A stretch of DNA of 10,075 bases from Candidatus Hydromicrobium americanum (GTDB taxonomy: Bacteria; Actinomycetota; Humimicrobiia; Humimicrobiales; Humimicrobiaceae), in contig PEXF01000035.1 of NCBI GenBank assembly GCA_002779205.1, positions 1-10,075 on the forward strand. The letters are read 5' to 3'. The notes under the pieces were generated by a model. It did no database searches and was not told the origin of the DNA. It saw only the letters and a list, made by a program, of their open reading frames with translations. Positions 1 to 6,114 of this stretch are shown here, one piece after another. Position 1 is the stretch's first letter, and the number at the start of each line of letters is the position of its first letter. A program made the position numbers and the translations under genes.

Positions 1-887
1 ATATATTAAAAAGCTTAAAAGAATCAAAAATAGAATTAGAGCTGGATAAATCCACAAACCAGGTGAAAATAGCATGCGAAAATGCTCTTTTTACGTTAAA
101 CACACTATCTCTTGAAGAGTACCCTGGTTTTCCTGAAATAAAAAAGGAGAACTATATAAAAATTAATTTAAACAAATTTAGAAATCTGGTAATAAAAGCT
201 CAAAGGGCCGCATCTTTAGACGAGGGTAGGGCAATTTTGACTGGAGTGCTTTTGGAAATTGAAGAAGGTTTGTTAAGTATGGTAGCAACAGATAGCTACA
301 GGCTTTCTTTAGTAAAAGAAAATATAGATACGGGCAGACCTCCAATGAAAGTAGTTATACCGTCAAAAGTGCTTGACAGCATTGTTAAAAGTGAATACAA
401 AGACAGCGATATTGAGATAAATATTGAAGAAAATCAGATAAGCTTTTATCTGGAAGGAGACAATAAAAAAAAGAATATAATAGTTTCCAGACTACTTTCT
501 GGGAAGTTTCCGGAATATAAACAGCTTATTCCCAGGAGCTTAAAACACAATATAGTCATAAATAAAGAAAAAATGCTTGATGTGGTAAAGAGAATTTCGT
601 CGATATCCCAGGACAATATACCGGTTAAACTAACTATTGATAAAGGTAAAGTAACTGTATCTATGAGCATCAGGGAAATAGGAAGCTCCAGTGAAGACTT
701 TGAGGTTTCTTATGGAGAAGAAAGAATAGAGATAGCATTTAACCCCGAATTTTTAATGGACGGCATAAACATAATGGATGAGAAGAATATAATATTATCA
801 ATAGAGGAGTCTCTTAAACCTATTTTGATAAAATCAGAAAAAAACAAAAATTTGATTTATTTGCTAATGCCTATCAGGGTCTCCTAA
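1..887 (+). CDS. dnaN: DNA polymerase III beta subunit (sliding clamp), 5'-truncated by window edge
   Basis: The clamp is a ring-shaped dimer that tethers the replicative polymerase to DNA. The frame is open from base 3, so 294 residues are visible and roughly 70-80 N-terminal residues of a typical 366-380-residue clamp lie outside the window. The GTG at 63 is an internal Val, because the reading upstream of it (ILKSLKESKIELELDKSTNQ) continues clamp domain 1. Recognisable segments are the domain 2 stretch with AILTGVLLEI and ATDSYRLS, then VIPSKVLDSIV, the domain 2/3 junction SGKFPEYKQLIP, and the C-terminal FNPEFLMDGI and YLLMPIRVS, which match the conserved clamp end around the partner-peptide pocket. 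The downstream neighbour is a pantothenate cluster, not recF or gyrB. No terminator is seen in the 44-base gap that follows, so readthrough into the pan genes is likely. Identification is confident. Confidence 0.96.
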   Translation, partial: ILKSLKESKIELELDKSTNQVKIACENALFTLNTLSLEEYPGFPEIKKENYIKINLNKFRNLVIKAQRAASLDEGRAILTGVLLEIEEGLLSMVATDSYRLSLVKENIDTGRPPMKVVIPSKVLDSIVKSEYKDSDIEINIEENQISFYLEGDNKKKNIIVSRLLSGKFPEYKQLIPRSLKHNIVINKEKMLDVVKRISSISQDNIPVKLTIDKGKVTVSMSIREIGSSSEDFEVSYGEERIEIAFNPEFLMDGINIMDEKNIILSIEESLKPILIKSEKNKNLIYLLMPIRVS

Positions 888-931
888 CATCTAAACAAAA
901 CTAAAAATTAAAAAAAGCAAAAAATAAGACC

Positions 932-1846
932 ATGAAAAAAACAACAAGAATAAACCTATGCGTCATTGGAGCAGGAAGAGTTGGAACAACCGTAAGCTAC
1001 ACGCTTGCTGAAAAAGAGCTGCCTAATATTAAACTGAAGGCAATATCCTCAAGATCTATGGAATCATTAAACAGGGCAAAGAAAATTTTAGGAAGCAAAG
1101 CAGCTGGTGTAATTTTTACCAGAGAAAATTCTAAGGCTGTATCACTGGCAAATTGTATTTTAATATGCACTCCTGATGATGTTATAAACAGTGTCTGTAG
1201 CGATATTTTTTCTGGTAAAAGTAAAGATTTTAAAAATTATTATGCAATTCATTTTAGCGGATCTAAATCGCTGGAGGTATTGAATTCGGCCAGGGCAGCA
1301 GGAGCTGAAATTGCATCAATCCACCCATTAAAATCTTTTGCTTCAATAGATGAGGCGATTAAATCTTTACCAGGAACTATTTTTGGAGTAACTTATTCCA
1401 GCACAGAATCAAAGAAAATGGCTGAATTTCTGGTAAAAAGCCTGGGCGGGGAAATAATCGAGGTAGAGGACAACAAGAAGCCGCTTTACCACGCTGCAGC
1501 ATGTGTGGCTTCTAACTATCTGGTTACCCTTATAAATTATGCGGTACTGATACACAAAAAGATGGGTATAAAACCGGAAGATTCTTTAAAAGGCCTGATG
1601 GGACTGGTGGAAGGCACGGTCAGCAATATAAAGAAGATGGGTACAGAGAAATCACTGACAGGCCCTATAGCAAGGGGAGACATAGGCACAATTAAAGAGC
1701 ATGTTAAGAGCTTTAATGAATTTTTTTCTAAAGAAGATAGTGCTTTATATAGAATGATGGGCATTGAAACCAGCAAAATCGCACATCAGAATAAGTGGAT
1801 AAAAGAGAGTACCGTAGAGGAACTAAAAGAAATACTTAAAGAATAG
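932..1846 (+). CDS. Rossmann-like/DUF2520 oxidoreductase, probable PanG-type ketopantoate reductase
   Basis: The predicted role is NAD(P)H-dependent reduction of 2-dehydropantoate to pantoate. The 304-residue protein starts with a Rossmann fold, with dinucleotide motif GAGRVG at residues 13-18 and strand LANCILICTPDD near residues 71-82. IHFSGS and SIHPLKSFAS follow mid-protein. The C-terminal helical DUF2520 domain is marked by YHAAACVASNYLV and LTGPIARGD. This is not the PanE/ApbA family. From established knowledge, DUF2520 proteins often sit beside panB/panC in genomes lacking panE, and PanG of Francisella is, as I recall, of this type. The assignment here rests on that and on the position 24 bases before panB. 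No panE is visible in the window. The ATG at 932 places the nucleotide-binding strand correctly at the N-terminus, but the SD before it is weak. An alternative is an uncharacterised NADP-dependent oxidoreductase. Confidence 0.85.
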   Translation: MKKTTRINLCVIGAGRVGTTVSYTLAEKELPNIKLKAISSRSMESLNRAKKILGSKAAGVIFTRENSKAVSLANCILICTPDDVINSVCSDIFSGKSKDFKNYYAIHFSGSKSLEVLNSARAAGAEIASIHPLKSFASIDEAIKSLPGTIFGVTYSSTESKKMAEFLVKSLGGEIIEVEDNKKPLYHAAACVASNYLVTLINYAVLIHKKMGIKPEDSLKGLMGLVEGTVSNIKKMGTEKSLTGPIARGDIGTIKEHVKSFNEFFSKEDSALYRMMGIETSKIAHQNKWIKESTVEELKEILKE

Positions 1847-1868
1847 AAAGGGGATAAGAAAGGGGATA
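1845..1868 (+). repeat. Exact tandem 12-bp duplication carrying the panB ribosome binding site
   Basis: The 12-base unit AGAAAGGGGATA occurs twice back to back (1845-1856 and 1857-1868), starting within the TAG stop of the oxidoreductase gene (1844-1846). Each copy carries an AAAGGGG SD. The second copy lies five bases from the panB ATG at 1871 and is the likely working site. The first is 12 bases too far upstream to serve that start. It looks like a simple slippage or duplication event. Confidence 0.85.
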
Positions 1869-1870
1869 TT

Positions 1871-2674
1871 ATGGCTGAAAAGAAAGTAACAACCAGTGAT
1901 TTAGTAGAGATGAAGAAAAAAGGTGAAAAAATAACCATGCTTACAGCTTACGATCATCTTATGGCATCTCAACTGGATGGCTGTGGCATAGATTTAATTC
2001 TGGTTGGTGATTCTGTAGGAAATGTGCTGCTGGGATATGAGAATACAATACCTGTCACAATGGATGAAATGATTCACCACTGCCGGGCAGTCACCAGGGG
2101 AGTGAAAAGGGCGATGGTGATTGGCGATATGCCATTTATGTCTTATCAGGCAAGTTCGGAGGAAGCGGTGAGAAATGCCGGGAGATTTTTAAAAGAAGCT
2201 GGTGTTGAAGCAGTAAAACTTGAAGGCGGAAAAGAAGTTTTTAAAACTATAAAAATGATTGTTGGCTCAGGAATTCCGGTTATGGGTCATCTGGGGCTTA
2301 CCCCGCAGTCAGTTTATAAATTAGGTGGTTATGGAGTTAGAGGGAAGGACAAGGAACAGGCTTTAAAAATGTTAGAAGATGCCAGAGGACTGGAAGAAGC
2401 TGGAGTATTTTCAATAGTACTGGAGAAGATTCCTGCAAAACTCGCGAAAAAAATAACACAGCAAATAGGCGTCCCCACAATTGGAATAGGGGCAGGAGTA
2501 GACTGCGACGGTCAGGTGCTTGTAACTCATGATATGCTGGGGCTTTTTGAAGGATTTAAGCCAAAGTTTTCTAAAAGATATGCTGAAGTGGGAAAGGAAA
2601 TGAAGAGATGTTACAGGAAATACATAGAAGAGGTGAAAAATAAAGAATTTCCCGCAGAAGAGCATTCTTACTAA
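1871..2674 (+). CDS. panB: 3-methyl-2-oxobutanoate hydroxymethyltransferase
   Basis: This enzyme transfers a hydroxymethyl group from 5,10-methylenetetrahydrofolate to 2-ketoisovalerate, giving ketopantoate, the first committed step of pantothenate synthesis in the cytoplasm. The 267-residue length matches E. coli PanB (264). The TIM-barrel landmarks are in order: MLTAYDHLMA (23-32), ILVGDSVGNVLLGY with metal ligand D47, VIGDMPFMSY with metal ligand D86, VKLEGG with E118, MGHLGLTPQS, and VLEKIP with catalytic E185. These acidic residues correspond to Asp45, Asp84, Glu114 and Glu181 of E. coli. The C-terminal part contains PTIGIGAG and QVLVTHDMLGL, both typical of the family. A strong GGGG SD lies five bases from the ATG. 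The gene is 24 bases after the DUF2520 gene and 52 bases before panC, consistent with one operon. Confidence 0.98.
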   Translation: MAEKKVTTSDLVEMKKKGEKITMLTAYDHLMASQLDGCGIDLILVGDSVGNVLLGYENTIPVTMDEMIHHCRAVTRGVKRAMVIGDMPFMSYQASSEEAVRNAGRFLKEAGVEAVKLEGGKEVFKTIKMIVGSGIPVMGHLGLTPQSVYKLGGYGVRGKDKEQALKMLEDARGLEEAGVFSIVLEKIPAKLAKKITQQIGVPTIGIGAGVDCDGQVLVTHDMLGLFEGFKPKFSKRYAEVGKEMKRCYRKYIEEVKNKEFPAEEHSY

Positions 2675-2726
2675 GGCAGTCAAATAGATTTATCTTTTAT
2701 TATACGAATATATTGCGCCCGCGGTA

Positions 2727-3584
2727 ATGGAGATAATCAAAAAAATAGATGAATGTAAATTAATTGTAAACCAACTTAGAGAGAAGGGCTATAAGATAGG
2801 CCTTGTTCCCACCATGGGTTTTCTGCATGAAGGACATATAAATCTTATTAGAATGGCAAAAAGGGATTGCGACAAGGTGTTTATAAGCATTTTTGTTAAT
2901 CCAACGCAGTTTGGTCCGGATGAAGATTTTAAAAATTATCCCAGAGATATAAAAAAAGACAGCGCTCTTGCAGAAAAAGAGGGAGTGGACTATATATTTT
3001 ATCCGACGGTACAGGAGATGTATGGCTCAGACCATAAAACTATTGTTGAGGTAAAAGAACTGGGTAAGATTATGTGCGGTAAGTATAGGCCAATCCATTT
3101 TGCGGGTGTAACAACTGTAGTTCTGAAATTATTTAATATTGTAAATGCGCAAAAGGCTTATTTTGGACAGAAAGACTACCAGCAGATGATAATAATAAAG
3201 AAAATGGCAGCTGATTTGAATATGGATATTGAGATTGTAAGTGGTCCTACCACAAGAGAGAGCAACGGTCTTGCTTTAAGTTCCAGGAATAAGTATCTAT
3301 CTGTAGAGGAGAGAGAAAATGCTACTATTTTATATAAATGTCTGAATATGGCAAAAAATATGATTAAAAACGGCGAAAAAGATCTGGAAAAAGTAAAAAG
3401 AATAGTTTTAGGTAAACTGGAGGATAACAGGTTTGTTAAGAGCGTAGATTATTTTGAATTTAGAGACACCCGGACGCTGGAAGAAATAAAGAGAGTGGAT
3501 AAGGATTGTAAGAGCATACTGGCTGCGGCTGCTGCATGGATTGGAAAGACCAGGCTTATTGACAATATAATTATAAAAGTATAA
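2727..3584 (+). CDS. panC: Pantothenate synthetase (pantoate--beta-alanine ligase)
   Basis: This enzyme joins pantoate and beta-alanine using ATP, through a pantoyl-adenylate intermediate, to give pantothenate. At 285 residues it has the normal family length. It shows the class-I-like nucleotidyl-transferase signatures: PTMGFLHEGH (28-37) with the HIGH-like H34-x-x-H37, FVNPTQFGPDEDF for pantoate binding, YFGQKDYQQM with Q148, K149 and D150, and the KMSKS-equivalent SSRN at 185-188. The start fits the family, beginning a few residues before the first beta strand. The translation signal is odd: no SD is visible before the ATG, which instead follows a short GC-rich patch (2715-2724). It lies between panB and panD in the pathway cluster and is probably co-transcribed with them. 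Confidence 0.98.
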   Translation: MEIIKKIDECKLIVNQLREKGYKIGLVPTMGFLHEGHINLIRMAKRDCDKVFISIFVNPTQFGPDEDFKNYPRDIKKDSALAEKEGVDYIFYPTVQEMYGSDHKTIVEVKELGKIMCGKYRPIHFAGVTTVVLKLFNIVNAQKAYFGQKDYQQMIIIKKMAADLNMDIEIVSGPTTRESNGLALSSRNKYLSVEERENATILYKCLNMAKNMIKNGEKDLEKVKRIVLGKLEDNRFVKSVDYFEFRDTRTLEEIKRVDKDCKSILAAAAAWIGKTRLIDNIIIKV

Positions 3585-3639
3585 AAGCAATAAATATATT
3601 ATTTAATTTAGGTAAACGTAAATAGCAGAAGGAAGGAAA

Positions 3640-4023
3640 GTGTTAATCTGTATTTTAAAAAGCAAGATTCATAGAGCAACAGTAACCGGTGCTGAGATTG
3701 ATTATATGGGGAGTATAAGCATAGATAAAAACTTGATGGAGCATGCAAAAATACTTCCTTATGAAAAAGTACTGGTGGTAAGCCTGGATAGTGGGGAAAG
3801 ACTGGAAACCTATGTTATAGAAGGAGAAAAGAATAGCGGAGAAATTTGTATAAATGGAGCAGCTGCGAGAAGAATATTTAAAGGCGAGAAGATTATTATT
3901 TTATCTTTTGCTTATATGGAAGAGAAAGAAGCGTCAGACTACCGGCCAAAAATAGTTTACGTAAACAACAAAAATGAGATTACAAATGAAGAGAATCATG
4001 TGGAGGAAGATGACCAGTGCTAG
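3640..4023 (+). CDS. panD: Aspartate 1-decarboxylase (pyruvoyl enzyme) precursor
   Basis: PanD decarboxylates L-aspartate to beta-alanine, the second substrate of PanC. The 127-residue proenzyme cleaves itself between Gly24 and Ser25 (IDYMGSISID) to make the pyruvoyl group on the alpha chain. Both residues are at the canonical numbers. Other active-site positions also match: K9, H11, Y22, R54, T57 and Y58. INGAAARR follows in the conserved beta-barrel region. Translation begins at GTG 3640, directly after a purine-rich SD (GGAAGGAAA), and this start puts Gly24/Ser25 exactly where expected. The last bases overlap the start region of the lipoprotein gene, suggesting translational coupling. It is of the bacterial PanD type that needs self-processing, and no PanM/PanZ-like maturation factor is seen nearby. 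Confidence 0.98.
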   Translation: MLICILKSKIHRATVTGAEIDYMGSISIDKNLMEHAKILPYEKVLVVSLDSGERLETYVIEGEKNSGEICINGAAARRIFKGEKIIILSFAYMEEKEASDYRPKIVYVNNKNEITNEENHVEEDDQC

Positions 4024-4810
4024 ACTGCGAAGGAATGCATCTAATATATTTATAGTGCTTCTAGTTATAATTATTTTTTCACCATTTTACCTTTTAACAT
4101 CTTGTAAGATTAGAGATAATACCGATGAGCAAATAATAGATTATAGTGATTATAAAAATGAAAGCAGTCTGTATTTATTTGATTATGAAAAAATTGTACT
4201 GGAAAGTACTGGCTCTATTGATGTAAAAATTGAGAACTGCAACCTGTATTTAGATATTTACGAAGACCTGGTAATACTGGGTGAGGTAAAAAATGTTTCC
4301 AAAGTAAATAAAACCGATATAGAGATTACTATTGATTTCTATGATAAGCATGGAGAAAAGATAATATCAGCAGTCATTCCTGCTTACATTAATTATCTTA
4401 GAGGAGCGAGCAGGTTGCCATTTTACTATTACCTGACCGAAAGAGAGAAGTATATAGATATATCTAAAATAAAAATAGGCGTTAATTATAAGGATTATTA
4501 TGAAAGATTTGAAGGGAATCCTATAGTTGAAAATGAAAGCTATTATTATAAAGAAGACTATTTAATTATTGAAGGTAAAGTAATTAATATAGGTGAAGGA
4601 AAAATAAGGAACCTAAAACTTTTCTGCACTTTTTATAACGATAAAAACCAGGTTGTGTTTATAAAACAGTGTTACTTATCCAGAGAGGAAATGATTCCCG
4701 AAGAGAAGCAAGGATTTATTTTAAAAGTACTGCTTGATGAATATTTGCCTGGGTTTACACATTACAGATTTGAAGTATTTTTTGAAGATGAAATTAAAAC
4801 ACCAGCTTAA
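4010..4810 (+). CDS. Predicted lipoprotein with two FxLYD-like domains
   Basis: The function is unknown. From ATG 4010 the product has 266 residues: a basic n-region (R5, R7, R8), a hydrophobic stretch (FIVLLVIIIFSPFYLL), and a lipobox LTSC with the lipidated Cys at residue 32. It is therefore likely anchored to the outer face of the cytoplasmic membrane. Two similar beta-rich repeats follow, about residues 76-163 and 171-260. Each has a core of the type LxGxVxN, a hydrophobic strand, and FY(D/N)xxG-like (FYDKHGEKI and FYNDKNQVV), resembling FxLYD/DUF3426-type Ig-like modules. I chose 4010 because GGAGG at 4002-4006 precedes it, though the spacing is only three bases. In-frame ATGs at 3974, 3986 and 3998 would add up to 12 residues. 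The gene overlaps panD by 14 bases, so it is probably in the pan transcript, but no pantothenate role can be inferred. Confidence 0.8.
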   Translation: MTSARLRRNASNIFIVLLVIIIFSPFYLLTSCKIRDNTDEQIIDYSDYKNESSLYLFDYEKIVLESTGSIDVKIENCNLYLDIYEDLVILGEVKNVSKVNKTDIEITIDFYDKHGEKIISAVIPAYINYLRGASRLPFYYYLTEREKYIDISKIKIGVNYKDYYERFEGNPIVENESYYYKEDYLIIEGKVINIGEGKIRNLKLFCTFYNDKNQVVFIKQCYLSREEMIPEEKQGFILKVLLDEYLPGFTHYRFEVFFEDEIKTPA

Positions 4811-4811
4811 T

Positions 4812-5777
4812 TCATATCCAATCCTTATATTTAAAATAAATAAGCATACATATGGATATTATAAACATCGCAACCACAATTATGATAAAGGCGAAAGGGC
4901 TGCGTTCTGAAGGAAGTGCGACATTCATTCCATAAATCCCGGATATAAGAGCAAGAGGGAGAATGATTACGGAAAAGATAGTAAGCACACGCATTATGTT
5001 GTTAATCTTATTTGATAACAGCGACTGATGAGCATCATGCACTCCCTCTACCAGCTCCTTATAATTTTCGAGGGTTTCCCAGATCTTTTCTATATGGTCT
5101 ACCAGATCGCCGAAGTAAACCTCCAGAGCCTCTATCAAGAAATCCATATCTTTTATCTCCAGTGTTTTAAGAAATTTTCTCTGTGGAAAGATTATGTTTC
5201 TAAATGTTAGTATATTGGTTCTGATGAGCAGTATATCTTTAACATTTTTACTGCCCGCTTTTTTGAAAATGGCGTCTTCAACATCCTGTATATTCCTATA
5301 GATTTTGTTGAGTATGGGGAAATTATAGTCAATGAGTGAGTCAATGACTTTATGCAAGAGGTAACCGGACCCTTTATCCAGGATTTGATGGTTTTCAGCC
5401 AGATAGTCGAATGTATTCTGGATAGGCTTACACAGCCCGTGATGGACGGTTACCAGGAAATTATTTCCAATAAAAATGTTTACGGCGAAGGGTTCAAGCC
5501 TTCTGGTCTGCTTTATAAAGTATGGTATATGCAGCACCAGAAAAAAGTAGTCATCATATTCATCCAGTTTTGGTCTTTCAATGATACTCAGGCAGTCTTC
5601 GATATCCAGGGGGTGAAAATGGAAATGATCCAGCAGAAACTGCATACTTTCTTTGCTTGGATTCTCGATATCAATCCAGATAAGGTATTCTACATTATTA
5701 ATATAGGAGGGAATATTTTTGAGAGTAACTTTTCCCAATAACTTTTTTTCATTCCTACCATAAACAAGAGTTTTCAT
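4812..5777 (-). CDS. corA: CorA-family magnesium/divalent cation transporter
   Basis: CorA proteins are homopentameric membrane channels that admit Mg2+, or in some members Co2+ or Ni2+, down the membrane potential. The 321-residue product has the expected layout: an N-terminal cytoplasmic alpha/beta domain (ending near IFIGNNFLVTVHH), a long helical stalk rich in charged residues (about 150-260), then TM1 (about 262-282, LTIFSVIILPLALISGIY), the signature YGMN with G283-M284-N285, a short external loop with ALPSERSPF, TM2 (about 296-315) and a basic C-terminal tail KYKDWI. The loop lacks the classic MPEL sequence but matches the GMNVxLP variant seen in many CorA proteins. An SD-like GGGGTGAG precedes the ATG on the minus strand. 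I see no convincing minus-strand promoter or M-box riboswitch upstream. Its stop is one base from the stop of the convergent lipoprotein gene. Metal specificity cannot be read from sequence. Confidence 0.95.
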   Translation of the reverse strand: MKTLVYGRNEKKLLGKVTLKNIPSYINNVEYLIWIDIENPSKESMQFLLDHFHFHPLDIEDCLSIIERPKLDEYDDYFFLVLHIPYFIKQTRRLEPFAVNIFIGNNFLVTVHHGLCKPIQNTFDYLAENHQILDKGSGYLLHKVIDSLIDYNFPILNKIYRNIQDVEDAIFKKAGSKNVKDILLIRTNILTFRNIIFPQRKFLKTLEIKDMDFLIEALEVYFGDLVDHIEKIWETLENYKELVEGVHDAHQSLLSNKINNIMRVLTIFSVIILPLALISGIYGMNVALPSERSPFAFIIIVVAMFIISICMLIYFKYKDWI

Positions 5778-5867
5778 TAGAACTCACCCCTTTTTTATTT
5801 AAATCTTTACAAAATTTTATAATTTTTTATAAAAAAAAGAAATGTAAATTTATTAATAAAACTTACG

Positions 5868-5896
5868 TTGACAAACAATATTTAGTTAGTTAAAAT
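5868..5896 (+). promoter_or_regulatory. Sigma-70/sigma-A-type promoter of the sugar operon
   Basis: A perfect -35 box TTGACA (5868-5873) is followed by a 17-base spacer and the -10 box TAAAAT (5891-5896, five of six consensus bases). Transcription would start near 5902-5904, giving a leader of about 210 bases before the isomerase start. This is the best promoter match I found in the window, and it is oriented toward the isomerase, ROK and araB genes. Confidence 0.82.
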
Positions 5897-5903
5897 GACT
5901 AAC
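5885..5903. promoter_or_regulatory. Putative ROK repressor operator over the -10 box
   Basis: GTTAGT (5885-5890) and ACTAAC (5898-5903) are exact reverse complements separated by seven bases that contain the whole -10 hexamer. The wider left half, TTAGTTAGTT (5882-5891), resembles the half-site of Gram-positive XylR (ROK) operators, which have the form TTAGTTTGTT paired with AACAAACTAA. A repressor bound here would block RNA polymerase. The natural candidate is the ROK protein encoded at 7566-8819. This is inference from symmetry, position and family resemblance. Confidence 0.6.
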
Positions 5904-5922
5904 ATATATATTTATAGCAGTT

Positions 5923-5950
5923 TGCCTATTAATTTATTTAATAAAAGGCA
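5923..5950 (+). other. Leader hairpin in the 5' UTR of the sugar operon
   Basis: TGCCT (5923-5927) pairs with AGGCA (5946-5950). Inside it ATTAA (5928-5932) pairs with TTAAT (5938-5942), leaving a five-base loop and a three-base bulge. It begins about 20 bases after the predicted transcription start. No U-tract follows, so it is not a terminator. It could be an mRNA-stabilising 5' stem-loop or have no function. Confidence 0.35.
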
Positions 5951-5955
5951 GTAGG

Positions 5956-5983
5956 TTGAGAATAATTATTAAATAGATAGAAT
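5956..5983 (+). promoter_or_regulatory. Possible second rightward promoter
   Basis: TTGAGA (5956-5961) and TAGAAT (5978-5983) each match the consensus at five of six bases and are spaced by 16. The region is so AT-rich that a match of this quality may be chance. If real, it would escape the operator at 5885-5903. Confidence 0.25.
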
Positions 5984-6114
5984 ATTAAATAATTGCTTTC
6001 TGGAATGCAGCTGAGAGGCATGGGAGGTATCCTGTAAAAATATAATTTATTAATAATGAAGAATTAAAACTATAAAGACAATAGATAATTAAAATTATGT
6101 AAGAAAGGTTTGAT

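Larger units (their letters stand above)
5778..6114. other. Divergent intergenic region between corA and the sugar locus
   Basis: This 337-base stretch is very AT-rich and has no credible gene. It holds the corA translation signal at its left end and A/T-runs at about 5820-5840. To the right come a strong rightward promoter, an inverted repeat around the -10, a leader hairpin, a possible second promoter, and a small GC-richer islet (about 5996-6034) with an orphan GGGAGG and no start codon at SD distance. The ribosome binding site for the isomerase is AAAGG at 6104-6108, six bases before the ATG at 6115. Confidence 0.8.

Noticed and set aside
63..65. GTG as the start of dnaN
   Set aside because: The frame is open back to base 3 and encodes clamp domain 1 residues. 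The gene is cut by the window edge, so this GTG is an internal Val.
4814..4859. Nested inverted repeat (ATATCCA/TGGATAT around CTTAT/ATAAG) as a bidirectional terminator
   Set aside because: The loop between the outer arms is 32 bases, the stems are A/T-dominated, there is no T-tract, and the sequence codes for the corA C-terminus.
5352..5741. Plus-strand 129-codon open frame opposite corA
   Set aside because: It lies wholly antisense to a clear CorA coding sequence and its translation has no recognisable protein features.
5778..5867. Minus-strand promoter for corA
   Set aside because: TTTACA and several TATAAA-like strings exist, but none has correct spacing. In runs of A and T they cannot be told from background.
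5968..5993. Direct repeat of ATTAAATA in the leader
   Set aside because: Two eight-base A/T-only copies 16 bases apart are expected by chance in so AT-rich a stretch.
6005..6037. Ten-codon mini-ORF (MQLRGMGGIL) as a leader peptide
   Set aside because: It has no SD before its ATG, no run of regulatory codons, and no attenuator-like terminator after it.
5996..6045. TPP riboswitch suggested by CTGAGA
   Set aside because: The matching 5' GGGG part and the later CCTGATCTGG-like and GTAGGGA segments are missing. A thiamine link to this locus is also unlikely.
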